From NCBI RefSeq assembly GCF_963675585.1, contig NZ_OY776411.1, forward strand, positions 873,001-937,000: a stretch of 64,000 bases of DNA, in the 5' to 3' direction. The position numbers and the translations under genes are program-made. The notes under the pieces were generated by a model. That model saw only the letters and a list, made by a program, of their open reading frames with translations, was not told where the DNA came from and did not search any database. Shown here piece by piece: positions 9,984-18,992 of the stretch. Source of the stretch: an uncultured Draconibacterium sp. (lineage in GTDB: Bacteria > Bacteroidota > Bacteroidia > Bacteroidales > Prolixibacteraceae). How positions within the stretch are numbered: position 1 is the stretch's first letter; each line of letters begins with the position of its first letter.

Positions 9984-10766
9984 TTAGAACATTTGTACTT
10001 TTTGCATAAAACGCTGAACCCGTTCTTCGTCAACCTCATTTTCCCAATTACCATTTCGCTTAAAATATGAGCCAACAATAAAACCATCGGCATATGTCCA
10101 GTATTCCTCAATATTCTTTTCGTCAATACCCGAACCAATCAACACAGGAACATTTACTGCCTTCTTCACAGCCTTTACATCCTCCAACGATGCTTTTTCG
10201 CCGGTTGCCGATCCGGTTACAATTACACCGTCAACAAGAAAGAACTCAGCCGCCTTTGCTGTTTCTGCAATTGAAACATCGCCTGAAATTGCATGCGACG
10301 AATGTTTCTTTTTAATATCTGTAAAAATACGGATGTGCTCTGCACCAATTTGTTTCCTGTAGCGCAACAACTCTCCTGCATCACTATTCATCATTCCTTC
10401 ATCAGCCAGGTGTCCAAAAACAAAACCTTCGGCACGTATAAAATCGAAACCTGCAGCCAAAGCAACCGCCAATGCTGCTTTATTAGCCCCTGCCAAAATC
10501 TGGATTCCCATTGGCACCGAAACCTCTTGCCGCAAACGAATTGCTACTGAAGTAATGGCAGCAACTATCTCGGGTCCAACATTACGATTCAAATAAGGGC
10601 GATCGTGCATATTTTCGATCATTATTGAATCAACACCTGCGTTTTGCAGAATTAATGCATCCGCAACTGCATTTTTGATGATGGTTTCAATTTGCTGATT
10701 GTTTCGGGGAGTGCCGGGCAATGCTCCGATGTGCACCATTCCAATAATACTTTTTTTTTGATTCAA
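9984..10766 (-). CDS. BtpA/SgcQ-family TIM-barrel protein
   Basis: A 260-residue protein of the BtpA family: the first strand IIGMVHIGALPGTP, then DSIMIENMHDRPY, GFDFIRAEGFVFG, and the phosphate-site-like strands DGVIVTGSATG and VPVLIGSGID typical of phosphate-binding TIM barrels. The family is named after a cyanobacterial protein that affects photosystem I stability, and it includes SgcQ of a sugar gene cluster; a general enzymatic role on a sugar-phosphate-like substrate is likely but unproven. The only start that keeps the first beta strand is a TTG at 10766, with no ATG between it and the upstream in-frame stop. It is monocistronic. Confidence 0.85.
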   Translation of the reverse strand: MNQKKSIIGMVHIGALPGTPRNNQQIETIIKNAVADALILQNAGVDSIMIENMHDRPYLNRNVGPEIVAAITSVAIRLRQEVSVPMGIQILAGANKAALAVALAAGFDFIRAEGFVFGHLADEGMMNSDAGELLRYRKQIGAEHIRIFTDIKKKHSSHAISGDVSIAETAKAAEFFLVDGVIVTGSATGEKASLEDVKAVKKAVNVPVLIGSGIDEKNIEEYWTYADGFIVGSYFKRNGNWENEVDEERVQRFMQKVQMF

Positions 10767-10911
10767 AGCTCTGCCTTTTTTGATGTTGCTTAAAGTTAAC
10801 CTGAAATATTCTAAGATTTAACAGACTAGCTTAAAAATCATAAAAATTAAATTCAACTTTGCTCCCGAATGCGTACATTTACAGCACTTAATACCTAAAT
10901 CATCATTAATA

Positions 10912-11625
10912 ATGAAGAACTTAACCTATATTCTCATTTTAGGCTACATTTTAATTTTTTATTCCTGCATATCGACTAAGAAGGGTGAAATCAACCAACT
11001 AAGTGAACAAGAAATTCGCGACGGTTGGGAATTGCTTTTCGATGGAAAATCAACCGACAACTGGAAAACTTTCAACGGAGGCAAAGTTACCGGATGGAAA
11101 GTGATAAACGGTGAATTACATAATTCAGGTGTTGGCTCCGACCACGGCGGCGATATTATTACCAAAAAACAGTTTGAAAACTTTGAGCTGTATCTGGAAT
11201 GGAAGGTTGCTCCTGAAAGTAACTCGGGTATTTTTATACACGTTCAGGAAGGATTAACAGACGCCATTTACGAATCGGGACCGGAATACCAACTTATCGA
11301 CGATAAAGGCTGGCCAACCAAACTTGAAGCCTACCAATACACCGGCGCAAATTATGGAATAAATGCTCCAAAAAATGCCAAAGTAGCACCAATAGACGAG
11401 TGGAACAGAAGCCGTATTATTGTGAACGGGCCTCATGTTGAACATTGGCTTAATGGCTCCAAGGTAGTTGAATACGAACTCTGGACCAAAGAATGGGAAG
11501 CACTGAAAGCAAAAAGTAAATGGGCCGAAGCTCCTCATTACGGAATGAGCAAGAACGGACACATTGGCTTGCAGGACCACGGTGGCCTTACCTTGTTCCG
11601 CAACCTGAAGATTAGGCCGCTGTAG
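10912..11625 (+). CDS. DUF1080 (3-keto-disaccharide hydrolase-like) lipoprotein
   Basis: A 237-residue lipoprotein: hydrophobic leader ending in IFYSC (lipobox), then one DUF1080 domain with the typical features GWELLFDGKSTDNWK, a lectin-like jelly roll, GIFIHVQEG, YQLIDDKGWP and a closing GHIGLQDHGG strand. DUF1080 proteins resemble concanavalin-type folds, and some members hydrolyse 3-keto-glycosides. It is probably exported to the periplasm or outer membrane and acts on a plant or algal glycan. It follows the divergent BtpA gene, and no partner oxidoreductase is nearby, so the substrate cannot be told. Confidence 0.88.
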   Translation: MKNLTYILILGYILIFYSCISTKKGEINQLSEQEIRDGWELLFDGKSTDNWKTFNGGKVTGWKVINGELHNSGVGSDHGGDIITKKQFENFELYLEWKVAPESNSGIFIHVQEGLTDAIYESGPEYQLIDDKGWPTKLEAYQYTGANYGINAPKNAKVAPIDEWNRSRIIVNGPHVEHWLNGSKVVEYELWTKEWEALKAKSKWAEAPHYGMSKNGHIGLQDHGGLTLFRNLKIRPL

Positions 11626-11744
11626 TAAAATGCGATCGTACCCGAATCTACTTTTAAAAAAAATGACTGCAACCTGTTTCGACACACCTGATTCCCGCCA
11701 ACCCGGGAATGCTGACAGCACTTATGTTACTCATTCAAAAAAAC

Positions 11745-11752
11745 TATCTTTG
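11745..11752 (+). promoter_or_regulatory. putative -7 box of CPBP protease gene
   Basis: TATCTTTG, a perfect TAnnTTTG match 17 bases before the ATG at 11770. The short leader is common in Bacteroidota. The -33 region is weak (no TTTG at 19-21 bases upstream). Confidence 0.35.
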
Positions 11753-11769
11753 GGCAAAATATTTTAAAT

Positions 11770-12705
11770 ATGGCAATTACCGCTTTTAGGGATACAAAAC
11801 CCTTTCCTCAGTTAATTTTCTCGGCCTTTGTAATTCTGGTTTGCTTTTTGGCATTTATGGTGCTTTCGCTAATTGTTGCACTGCCTTTTTTTGGCATCGA
11901 TTCGGTAATGAATATTGGACAACTAAACGACTTTAGCAACCCTGAACACATTATTATTTTAAAATATTTTCAAACGGTGCAGGCCATCGGCTTATTTATT
12001 GTTCCTCCGCTGATTATAGCCTATTTATTTCAAGGAAAACCAGTTGAATACCTGCATTTAGACCGATCTTTTAACTCGTCGACACTGCTTTTGGTAATTG
12101 TTTTAATGTTCACTGCCGGGCCATTTATTAATTTAATTGGCGAGCTTAACAACAACTTGGTTTTTCCGGATTGGCTGGCGGGAGTTGAACGCTGGATGAA
12201 AAATTCGGAAGAAAATGCAGCACTAATTACCGAAGCCTTTTTGGATGTACACAGCGTTGGCGGATTGGCTTTTAATATATTCATGATCGCTTTGTTGCCT
12301 GCCATTGGCGAAGAGTTTTTGTTCCGTGGTGTAATTCAGAAAATATTTACCAACATGACCAAAAACCATCACTGGGGCATCTGGATTTCGGCAATTCTTT
12401 TTAGCACCATGCACCTGCAGTTTTATGGTTTTGTTCCGCGCGTTTTGCTGGGTGCAGCCTTCGGATACCTTTTGGTTTGGAGCGGTTCAATGTGGCTTCC
12501 CGTTGTTGGTCACTTTCTAAACAATGCACTTGCAGTTATTGGAATGTATTTTATTAACAAGGGAAGTATTAGTTCCGAATTTGAGGAAATGGGCTCGACC
12601 ATCGACAGTTATTATCTGGCGGCAATTAGTCTGGTTTTAATAATTGTGTTTATGCTGATTATTAAAAAACAAAATTCGGGGAAGCAGCTATCGATTCCCA
12701 GCTGA
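11770..12705 (+). CDS. CPBP-family intramembrane glutamic metalloprotease
   Basis: A 311-residue membrane protein with about eight hydrophobic segments. The CPBP (Rce1-like/Abi) domain at about residues 165-270 carries motif 1 GEEFLFRG with E181, E182 and R186, motif 2 around FSTMHLQFYG and motif 3 HFLNNAL, the residues that form the intramembrane active site in Rce1. Family members cleave prenylated proteins in eukaryotes and process or give immunity to bacteriocin-like peptides in some bacteria; the role here is unknown. It is transcribed alone from a likely promoter at 11745 and ends before a repeat-rich region with a strong bidirectional terminator. Confidence 0.9.
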   Translation: MAITAFRDTKPFPQLIFSAFVILVCFLAFMVLSLIVALPFFGIDSVMNIGQLNDFSNPEHIIILKYFQTVQAIGLFIVPPLIIAYLFQGKPVEYLHLDRSFNSSTLLLVIVLMFTAGPFINLIGELNNNLVFPDWLAGVERWMKNSEENAALITEAFLDVHSVGGLAFNIFMIALLPAIGEEFLFRGVIQKIFTNMTKNHHWGIWISAILFSTMHLQFYGFVPRVLLGAAFGYLLVWSGSMWLPVVGHFLNNALAVIGMYFINKGSISSEFEEMGSTIDSYYLAAISLVLIIVFMLIIKKQNSGKQLSIPS

Positions 12706-12820
12706 TAAATTTCGAATGCCCAAACATGGTGTAATTTCAATGCAGTAAAAACCTGTTGTTTTTTACTCCAGATTTAGCTTTTTTGAATATCGATTCACTG
12801 TTCTGGTTGAATTTGTTGAT

Positions 12821-12903
12821 GCTGAAACAAGTTCAGCATGACGGCCGAACTTATTTTAGATCCCGTTGGGTAGATCGTCATCTTGAACTCGTTTCAAGAT
12901 CTC
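12821..12903. repeat. inverted pair of GTCATnnTGAAC-type palindromes
   Basis: Two related hairpins face each other. At 12822-12843 GCTGAA-acaag-TTCAGC is followed by ATGAC, the reverse complement of the same unit. At 12878-12901 GTC is followed by ATCTTGAA-ctcgt-TTCAAGAT. A third, better preserved member lies at 17688-17712. This looks like a dispersed small palindromic repeat family. Confidence 0.6.
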
Positions 12904-12956
12904 TCTTATAATTGACTAGATTTCTATTCATGGCTCTTTCGAAAAAATAGAGCAAT

Positions 12957-13008
12957 AAAAAAATGCCATCCTTATTTAGTAAAACAAAAGGATGGCATCT
13001 TTTTTTTA
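12957..13008. terminator. bidirectional rho-independent terminator
   Basis: An 11-base-pair stem (ATGCCATCCTT at 12963-12973 with AAGGATGGCAT at 12988-12998) flanked by A7 on the left and CT8 on the right. It can end transcription from the CPBP gene side and of the unknown minus-strand gene that stops at 13020. Confidence 0.85.
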
Positions 13009-13019
13009 TATGGCATTCG

Positions 13020-13760
13020 CTAAGCAAATTCAAACAACAAATCGGTTTGTAATTCCTCGGCCGACATCTTTTTCTTTTCGTTTCTGCGGAAAACATAAAC
13101 AATGCCGTATTCCTGCGCAAGCTGCCTTTTAACTTTGGGCGATTCAGCATCAATACTTTCTTCAATTTCAGTCCACAATTTGCTGATAAAATCGTTTGTA
13201 ACCTTTCGCAAGTGCTGCATTTTATCAAACGAACGAAGCGTATTACGTTTTAATGTTTGCTGAAAAATGGCTGCATCGTGCAGTTCGGCCACCTTAAATT
13301 TTACCAGAGCAATGGATGGATTGTAGATAGCACTGCCGCCTCGTTGCATGCGCTCCTGCTCCCCTTTTACCATTTTATTTCCCCATTCAAGAATTTCTTT
13401 TTCGGTATTTAAAGGAGGTAGTTTTCCTTCGTAGGTATCCAGCCCGTCGTAATATTTAATTCCGCCGTTAATTTCGCCTCTTTCCGAAGCAAAAAGCAAT
13501 ACCTGCATAAAATGCGAAACATACATTTTAGCGGTATCAAAAGCTGTTTTATACTCTTTTATATTTTCCGACTGGAGTTTGGTGTCGAGTTCGTACTGCG
13601 TGAGGTGGTTTTCAAAATTGTTTTTTACATTCTGAAGTTCTTCAACTGAATGATTCGAGAACGCTAACTTTCTACCGTTCTCCTTGATCACCTTCCCCAG
13701 CGCTGAATTCAAAGCGCGTATCCTTGCTTTATCCGTAGTTGGTAAACGTCTGTATGGCAT
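13020..13760 (-). CDS. conserved protein of unknown function
   Basis: I do not recognise a named family. The preferred start MPYRRLPTTDKARIRAL gives 246 residues; the open frame extends 20 residues further upstream but that part looks unlike a real N-terminus. The protein is soluble, without signal peptide or membrane segment, rich in charged helices, with an apparent repeated layout: a helical half (residues 15-110), a short GGIKYYDGLDTYEGKLPPL turn, then a second helical half ending in the Lys-rich VFRRNEKKK. It looks like a two-helical-bundle structural or binding protein. It is monocistronic and bounded by terminators at both ends. Confidence is in the gene, not its function. Confidence 0.8.
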   Translation of the reverse strand: MPYRRLPTTDKARIRALNSALGKVIKENGRKLAFSNHSVEELQNVKNNFENHLTQYELDTKLQSENIKEYKTAFDTAKMYVSHFMQVLLFASERGEINGGIKYYDGLDTYEGKLPPLNTEKEILEWGNKMVKGEQERMQRGGSAIYNPSIALVKFKVAELHDAAIFQQTLKRNTLRSFDKMQHLRKVTNDFISKLWTEIEESIDAESPKVKRQLAQEYGIVYVFRRNEKKKMSAEELQTDLLFEFA

Positions 13761-13951
13761 AATCTTCAAAGTGTTTATGCGAAGATACGGAATAGGCCAC
13801 CTTGAATGATTTGTTCGCAAACCAACTTATGCACACACTGCTGTGCATTAACAGCCAATTTTTAACCGTTTATACTCCTGAGAAGCCTTGGTTGCATGAG
13901 TAATTAACAATCCCATTCGCAGGTTTTTCTCACAGTTTTACACACAGAAGC

Positions 13952-13986
13952 AAAAAAAAGGCCTTTCCAAAACTTTGGAAAGGCCT
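13952..13986 (-). terminator. terminator of the sdhCAB operon
   Basis: Near-perfect stem AGGCCTTTCC / GGAAAGGCCT, extendable by AAA/TTT, 24 bases past the sdhB stop, followed on the minus strand by a run of eight T. A classical rho-independent terminator. Confidence 0.88.
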
Positions 13987-14009
13987 GTAAATATAGCAGT
14001 TAACTACTT

Positions 14010-14771
14010 TTACTCACTAATTCTTGCTACCAAATACTCGCGATTTAAGCGTGCAATGTTGGTAATAGAAATACTTTTCGGACATTCAGCTTCGCAAGCC
14101 TGAGTGTTTGTACATCCACCAAAACCAAGCTCATCCATTTTCGATACCATGTTTTTAGCGCGGCTTTTTGCTTCAACTTTACCTTGTGGCAATTTTGCCA
14201 GGTGCGAAACTTTTGCCGATACAAACAACATAGCCGACGAGTTTTTACAAGCTGCAACACAGGCTCCACAACCAATACAAGCTGCTGCATCCATCGCTTC
14301 CTCAGCATCGTCTTTATTAACAGGAATAGTATTTGCATCGGGTACACCACCGGTATTAACAGAAACGAATCCACCTGCCTGAAGAATTTTCTCAAATGCT
14401 GTACGGTCAACTACCAGGTCTTTAATTACAGGGAATGCACGTGCACGCCATGGTTCAATAGTAATTGTCTCGCCATCTTTGAATTTACGCATGTGCAACT
14501 GGCAAGTTGTAACTTCAGTATCTGGTCCGTGTGGACGGCCGTTAATATAAAGACTACAAGTTCCGCAAATACCTTCGCGGCAATCGTGGTCGAATGCAAT
14601 TGGATCAATTCCTTCTTCAATCAACTGGAAATTTAAAATATCCATCATTTCAAGGAAAGAAGACCCGGTAGAAATATTCTCGATTGTATATGTTTCAAAT
14701 TTTCCTTTGGACTTGGCGTTGTTCTGCCTCCAAACTTTTATTTTGAGTTTTTTCAAAATTTTATCAGCCAT
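14010..14771 (-). CDS. sdhB: succinate dehydrogenase/fumarate reductase iron-sulfur subunit
   Basis: Electron-transfer subunit of complex II, passing electrons between the flavin of SdhA and the quinone/heme subunit. The 253 residues hold the [2Fe-2S] site [13 protein letters not shown], a first 4Fe-4S ferredoxin motif [11 protein letters not shown] and the second cluster around [17 protein letters not shown]. These are the cluster ligands expected for SdhB of the type that pairs with a single cytochrome b subunit. It is the last gene of the operon sdhC-sdhA-sdhB, 35 bases after sdhA, and is followed by a strong terminator. In anaerobic Bacteroidota the complex usually works as fumarate reductase; direction cannot be told here. 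Confidence 0.96.
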   Translation of the reverse strand: MADKILKKLKIKVWRQNNAKSKGKFETYTIENISTGSSFLEMMDILNFQLIEEGIDPIAFDHDCREGICGTCSLYINGRPHGPDTEVTTCQLHMRKFKDGETITIEPWRARAFPVIKDLVVDRTAFEKILQAGGFVSVNTGGVPDANTIPVNKDDAEEAMDAAACIGCGACVAACKNSSAMLFVSAKVSHLAKLPQGKVEAKSRAKNMVSKMDELGFGGCTNTQACEAECPKSISITNIARLNREYLVARISE

Positions 14772-14806
14772 AATCTTACAGATTTATGATTTATTATTTT
14801 ACTTGA

Positions 14807-16747
14807 TTATTTGTACGAGCGCTGAGTAAGCTTCACGTTTTCAAATACCAAGTCTTCTTTATGTAATGTTGGCTCTTCGCCTTCTCCTTTGTACTCCCAG
14901 CACGAAACATAAGTGAATTTTTCGTCGTTACGTTTTGCTTCACCTTCTTCGGTAGCCGACTCTTCGCGGAAGTGTCCACCACACGATTCGTTTCTATCCA
15001 GTGCATCGCGAGCCATCAACTCACCAATGTCAAGGAAATCGGCAACACGACCTGCTTTCTCCAACTCAGGATTCAGGTTGTTCAATTCGCCAGGAATACG
15101 AACATCTTTCCAGAATTCAGCACGGATTTCTTTAATTTCCTCGATTGCCTTTTTCAAACCTTCGGCATTACGTGCCATACCCACATTATCCCACATGGTT
15201 TGACCCAATTTTTTGTGGAAGTAGTCTACCGGTTTCGAACCTTTAATATTGAATAGTTTTTCAATACGTCCGCTTACGGCTTTTTCGGCAGCTTCGAACT
15301 CAGGCGCTTTTACATCAATTTTTGGAACCATAATTTCATCGGCCAAATAATCGCCAATTGTATATGGAAGAATAAAATATCCGTCGGCCAAACCTTGCAT
15401 CAAAGCAGAAGCTCCTAAACGGTTTGCACCGTGATCGGAGAAGTTGGCTTCACCAATTGAGTATAAACCAGGAACGGTTGTCATTAAGTTATAATCAACC
15501 CAGGTACCACCCATTGAATAGTGAATGGCAGGATAAATCATCATTGGCTCTTTGTAAGGATCAGTATCAGTAATTTTTTCGTACATCTGGAACAAGTTTC
15601 CATAACGAGCTGTAATTACATCTTTTCCTAAACGTTCGATGGCGTATTTAAAGTCAAGGAAAACGGCTTTTCCTTCAGCATTTACACCAAAACCTTCGTC
15701 ACAACGTTCTTTTGCAGCGCGCGATGCAACATCACGAGGCACAAGGTTACCGTAAGATGGGTATCTTCTTTCGAGGTAGAAATCGCGGTCTTCATCCGGA
15801 ATATCGTTTGGTCCGATTTTTCCTTCCTGCAATTTCACTGCATCTTCTTTTTTCTTTGGTGTCCAAACACGACCATCGTTACGCAACGATTCTGACATTA
15901 AAGTCAATTTTGATTGCTGATCGCCATGAACAGGAATGCAAGTTGGGTGAATTTGTACGAAACAAGGATTCGACATCATTGCACCTTGTTTGTAACACTG
16001 CCATGCTGCAGATCCGTTACTTCCCATGGCATTGGTAGAAAGGAAGAATACGTTTCCGTATCCACCGGTTGCAACCACAACAGCGTGAGCTCCGTAACGT
16101 TTAATTTCTCCGGTTACCAGGTCGCGGGCAATAATACCACGTGCTTTGCCGTCGATTTTTACAACGTCAAGCATTTCGTGGCGGTTGTACATTTCAACAG
16201 CACCTTTCGAAATCTGACGATTTAAAGCCTGGTACGCACCAATCAACAACTGCTGACCAGTTTGCCCACGGGCGTAGAATGTACGACTTACCAACACACC
16301 ACCAAACGAACGGTTATCTAACAAACCGCCGTATTCGCGACCAAACGGTACACCCTGTGCCACACACTGGTCGATAATATTTGGCGAAACCTCAGCTAAA
16401 CGATAAACGTTTGCTTCGCGTGCACGGTAGTCACCACCTTTAATTGTATCGTAAAACAACCGGAAAACCGAGTCGTTATCGTTCTGATAGTTTTTTGCAG
16501 CATTAATACCACCCTGTGCAGCAATTGAGTGTGCACGACGCGGGCTATCCTGGTAACAAAATGCTTTTACTTTATATCCTAATTCTGCCAACGAAGCAGC
16601 TGCAGAGGCACCACCTAAACCGGTTCCAACAACAATTACCTCTAATTTACGCTTGTTTGCAGGACTAACCACTTTAATTGCTGCTTTGTGGTTGTTCCAC
16701 TTTTCAGCCAATGGTCCTTCTGGTATCTTTGATTCTAATATGCTCAT
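14807..16747 (-). CDS. sdhA: succinate dehydrogenase/fumarate reductase flavoprotein subunit
   Basis: Catalytic subunit that interconverts succinate and fumarate with covalently bound FAD at the inner face of the cytoplasmic membrane. The 646-residue protein has the dinucleotide-binding motif [12 protein letters not shown], the flavin-attachment segment [17 protein letters not shown] with its histidine, and the substrate-site histidine/arginine regions ([25 protein letters not shown]). The long 640-residue form with extra C-terminal segment matches the B. subtilis/Bacteroidota type. Middle gene of sdhCAB, 14 bases after sdhC. Confidence 0.97.
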   Translation of the reverse strand: MSILESKIPEGPLAEKWNNHKAAIKVVSPANKRKLEVIVVGTGLGGASAAASLAELGYKVKAFCYQDSPRRAHSIAAQGGINAAKNYQNDNDSVFRLFYDTIKGGDYRAREANVYRLAEVSPNIIDQCVAQGVPFGREYGGLLDNRSFGGVLVSRTFYARGQTGQQLLIGAYQALNRQISKGAVEMYNRHEMLDVVKIDGKARGIIARDLVTGEIKRYGAHAVVVATGGYGNVFFLSTNAMGSNGSAAWQCYKQGAMMSNPCFVQIHPTCIPVHGDQQSKLTLMSESLRNDGRVWTPKKKEDAVKLQEGKIGPNDIPDEDRDFYLERRYPSYGNLVPRDVASRAAKERCDEGFGVNAEGKAVFLDFKYAIERLGKDVITARYGNLFQMYEKITDTDPYKEPMMIYPAIHYSMGGTWVDYNLMTTVPGLYSIGEANFSDHGANRLGASALMQGLADGYFILPYTIGDYLADEIMVPKIDVKAPEFEAAEKAVSGRIEKLFNIKGSKPVDYFHKKLGQTMWDNVGMARNAEGLKKAIEEIKEIRAEFWKDVRIPGELNNLNPELEKAGRVADFLDIGELMARDALDRNESCGGHFREESATEEGEAKRNDEKFTYVSCWEYKGEGEEPTLHKEDLVFENVKLTQRSYK

Positions 16748-16761
16748 AATTTTTTCCTTTC

Positions 16762-17451
16762 CTATTTATACATTCCAAACATAAAATAAAGTGGAATAAC
16801 TGCGTAACCAACGGCAATCAGAATTGCGTAAATGTTACCTATTACTTTCCATCTTTTTAACCAGTTTTTGTTGTTCAAACCTAAAGTTTGAAAAGCCGAC
16901 CAAAATCCATGAGAAAGGTGAAATCCTAATAAAGCTCCGGCGATAATGTAAAAAATACTTAGTGCCATACTGCCAATAAAAGCAGACGAAACCAGAGCAT
17001 ATGCGTTGTGCATGTGCTCACCGTTAATTACTACTTCATCCAGTAGCGGATCGCCCGTAAACTTCATTTTAATAAAGAAGTTAATCATGTGGATGATAAG
17101 AAATACCAACACCAATCCACCTAAAACAAGCATATTACGCGATGCCCACGAGCTTGCTCCGCTCATGTTCTTTTTAGCGTATTTTACCGGTCTTGCTTTC
17201 CAGTTTTGATATTCAAGGAAAAATGACCACACAATGTGAATCACAAAACCTAATCCGAGGATTGGTTCCATAATTTTAATCAACGGGTTTGTAGCCATAA
17301 AGTGAGCTCCCTGATTAAACAATTCACCACTGTTATCAAAAATCAGTAATAAGTTTAGACCCAAATGGACTGCGATAAAAACCACCAGGAATAATCCTGA
17401 AAGGCTCATCACAAACTTTCTCCCAATTGAGGCTGTTAAAAATTTGCTCAT
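16762..17451 (-). CDS. sdhC: succinate dehydrogenase cytochrome b subunit
   Basis: Membrane anchor with five hydrophobic segments that binds heme b and quinone for complex II. The start [12 protein letters not shown] gives 229 residues and matches the family N-terminus; the open frame upstream adds 17 unlikely residues. Histidine candidates for heme ligands are in VAVHLGLNL-like (here FIAVHLGLN), [19 protein letters not shown] and [12 protein letters not shown]. It is the first gene of the operon and has a full Bacteroidota-type promoter about 50 bases upstream. Confidence 0.95.
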   Translation of the reverse strand: MSKFLTASIGRKFVMSLSGLFLVVFIAVHLGLNLLLIFDNSGELFNQGAHFMATNPLIKIMEPILGLGFVIHIVWSFFLEYQNWKARPVKYAKKNMSGASSWASRNMLVLGGLVLVFLIIHMINFFIKMKFTGDPLLDEVVINGEHMHNAYALVSSAFIGSMALSIFYIIAGALLGFHLSHGFWSAFQTLGLNNKNWLKRWKVIGNIYAILIAVGYAVIPLYFMFGMYK

Positions 17452-17501
17452 AATCAATAATTTACTTTTGGTTGTATTTGAATTCAATTTTTTGAGTATC
17501 A

Positions 17502-17533
17502 CAAATGTAGATTAACACTTATTCTCTCGCAAA
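17502..17533 (-). promoter_or_regulatory. promoter of sdhCAB
   Basis: On the minus strand TTTG (-33) at 17530-17533, a 20-base spacer and TACATTTG (-7) at 17502-17509, matching the Bacteroidota consensus TTTG-N19-20-TAnnTTTG. The predicted transcript starts just upstream of the ORF-like extension of sdhC, leaving a leader of about 45 bases. Confidence 0.62.
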
Positions 17534-17687
17534 AAAGGCGTTGTAAAATAGCTAATTTAAAATGTTTCTACAAATGATTTAATTCTGAGGTAACAATACG
17601 AAAACAGGTTGGCCGTAAGCAGTCTTCATTATGCAAGAAAAGATGCAGGCACAGGCGTAGTTTTCAGAAATGAAAATCCGTTAAAAC

Positions 17688-17712
17688 GTCATTCTGAACT
17701 TGTTTCAGAATC
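17688..17712 (+). repeat. GTCATTCTGAAC palindromic repeat
   Basis: GTC followed by the hairpin ATTCTGAA-cttgt-TTCAGAAT. Same unit as the pair at 12822-12901, differing by a few compensatory bases within the stem. Confidence 0.6.
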
Positions 17713-17744
17713 TTTACAAAGGTGCCCATTTCCCAACCCAATTA

Positions 17745-17915
17745 AATCCCAGCTCGCGGGTCGTGCTTTACAAAAATAAAATATTCTGTTTATTTTACCT
17801 CTTTTAGGGGAAAATGCCAGCCGGGTAAGGATTTTTGCATCGGCTGATGGCAAAGGAGGTAGTCCTTGTTTGTGCCTCGCTGTGTGGTAAACGCTGCAAT
17901 CACTCACTCAAAATT
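17745..17915. other. structured-looking intergenic block of unknown nature
   Basis: This stretch lies in the 545-base gap between sdhC and the CobW gene and has a GC-richer right half. It holds an 8-base-pair hairpin AAAATAAA-atattctg-TTTATTTT at 17773-17796 and, at about 17831-17855, TTTTGCATC-ggc-TGATGGCAAA, an imperfect stem closed by GGA and TCC. A 72-codon minus-strand open frame spans part of it but has no start context, family or promoter. It may be a dispersed repeat or a structured RNA. I could not match it to a known riboswitch; the B12-box expected for a cobalamin riboswitch is absent. Confidence 0.35.
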
Positions 17916-17922
17916 GTTGGTC

Positions 17923-17942
17923 TCGCGAATTCCAATTCGCGA
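17923..17942. repeat. perfect palindrome TCGCGAATT/AATTCGCGA
   Basis: Nine-base-pair inverted repeat with a 2-base centre, followed at 17971-17994 by two more copies of AATCGCG in a looser inverted arrangement. It lies just past the stop of the CobW gene. No T-run follows on the minus strand, so a terminator role is doubtful. Confidence 0.5.
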
Positions 17943-17996
17943 TTGAATCTACCCAATTATAAAGCAAATCAATCGCGGTTCAGAAATCGCGAAACC

Positions 17997-18896
17997 CTAA
18001 TTCAACCCTTTAAACGCCCGGTTCCACTCGCGTAAGGTAAACTGATCGCTTAAAGCGACCAATTCAGTGGGATGAAAAGTATCTTCTACTTCAACAATCT
18101 GAACAGAATCGAACGTACACTGAACCGCCACTGATTTGTTTTCGGCAAGTTTTACAAAACCCTTTATACGATATGCTTTGGGAGCCCATTCAGCTAAAAA
18201 GTGCTGAATCGACTGTTTTGATACAGCCCGGGCGCTCTTTATCACCATCGAATTTACATCGGGGCGGGGCAATGTTTTTACATCACCCAAATAAAACTTA
18301 TTAATGGCCGGATCGCCTAATTCAAAGTCGATTTCGCAATAGCTTGATTGTTTTATCGTGGCAAAAGGATTAATCTTTATAATCTCCTGTTTTAGCTCTT
18401 CTGTATTGCCTGTTACCAAATCAATTTTATTCAAAACAACCACATCGGCCATTCTCAACTGATGCGAAACACGTTGTTTCATGACCCCAACTTTGGAGAA
18501 ATTTTGAGTATCTACAACACACCTGTTTGAAGCCAGAAATATTTTGTTGGCCAGCGAACCTGCCGAAACAATTTCGCTAATAGAGGTGGTATCCGAAAGT
18601 CCCGATGCTTCAATTATCACAACATCGGGCTTATACTCAACAATAAACTTTTCGAGCGAGCGAACAAAGTCGCCCAAAAGGCAAACACAAAAAACCGATC
18701 CGTTATTAATCTCAAGCAAAGAAAAATCCTTCCCCGATTTTTTTAATTCGGCTCCATCGATGTTTGATGGAGCAAATTCGTTTTGAATGATCCCAATTTT
18801 CTTTTCAGCAGAATACTGCTCAATAATTCGCTTTAAAAAAGTGGTTTTGCCACTTCCCAAAAATCCGGAAATGATATGGAAAGGTATTTTTTGCAT
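17997..18896 (-). CDS. CobW/G3E-family P-loop GTPase
   Basis: Probable metal- or cofactor-insertion GTPase. With the start MQKIPFHI (299 residues) the P-loop GFLGSGKTT lies at residues 11-19, followed by QNEFAPSNIDG, the guanine-specificity NKIDLV and a C-terminal CobW_C domain of about 90 residues. The metal-binding motif that is CxCC in most relatives reads C70-V-C72-L here, so one cysteine is missing. Eight extra codons upstream (to 18920) are excluded because the first Met comes from the GTCATTTCGA repeat. It lies at the end of a minus-strand group with homocysteine methyltransferase, a corrinoid methyltransferase and a corrinoid carrier, which suggests a role with cobalamin or zinc for those enzymes. 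Confidence 0.88.
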   Translation of the reverse strand: MQKIPFHIISGFLGSGKTTFLKRIIEQYSAEKKIGIIQNEFAPSNIDGAELKKSGKDFSLLEINNGSVFCVCLLGDFVRSLEKFIVEYKPDVVIIEASGLSDTTSISEIVSAGSLANKIFLASNRCVVDTQNFSKVGVMKQRVSHQLRMADVVVLNKIDLVTGNTEELKQEIIKINPFATIKQSSYCEIDFELGDPAINKFYLGDVKTLPRPDVNSMVIKSARAVSKQSIQHFLAEWAPKAYRIKGFVKLAENKSVAVQCTFDSVQIVEVEDTFHPTELVALSDQFTLREWNRAFKGLN

Positions 18897-18915
18897 TTTT
18901 TCTTCACCCATTAAT

Positions 18916-18990
18916 GTCATTTCGACGAAGAATGAGGAGAAATCTGTTTCAGTACAAAAGATTTCTCAGTCCTTCCTCCTTCGAAATGAC
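18916..18990. repeat. GTCATTTCGA palindromic repeat element, copy 1
   Basis: A 75-base element with 10-base terminal inverted repeats GTCATTTCGA / TCGAAATGAC and an internal inverted match (GAGAAATC / GATTTCTC). A second copy with the same ends lies at 45081-45163. It fills the gap between the CobW gene and the homocysteine methyltransferase gene. It is small and non-coding, like a MITE or REP element. Confidence 0.75.
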
Positions 18991-18992
18991 AA

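Noticed and set aside
12878-13228. Open frame opposite the end of the unknown gene at 13020
   Set aside because: It overlaps a strong terminator and a palindromic repeat and is out of frame with a better gene on the same strand.
17689-17907. Minus-strand open frame of 72 codons between sdhC and the CobW gene
   Set aside because: No promoter, no family, and it runs across hairpins and the GTCATTCTGAAC repeat; more likely a repeat or structured DNA than a gene.
18897-18920. Eight-codon N-terminal extension of the CobW-type protein
   Set aside because: Its first Met comes from the GTCATTTCGA repeat and the P-loop of the family normally begins about ten residues after the Met at 18896.
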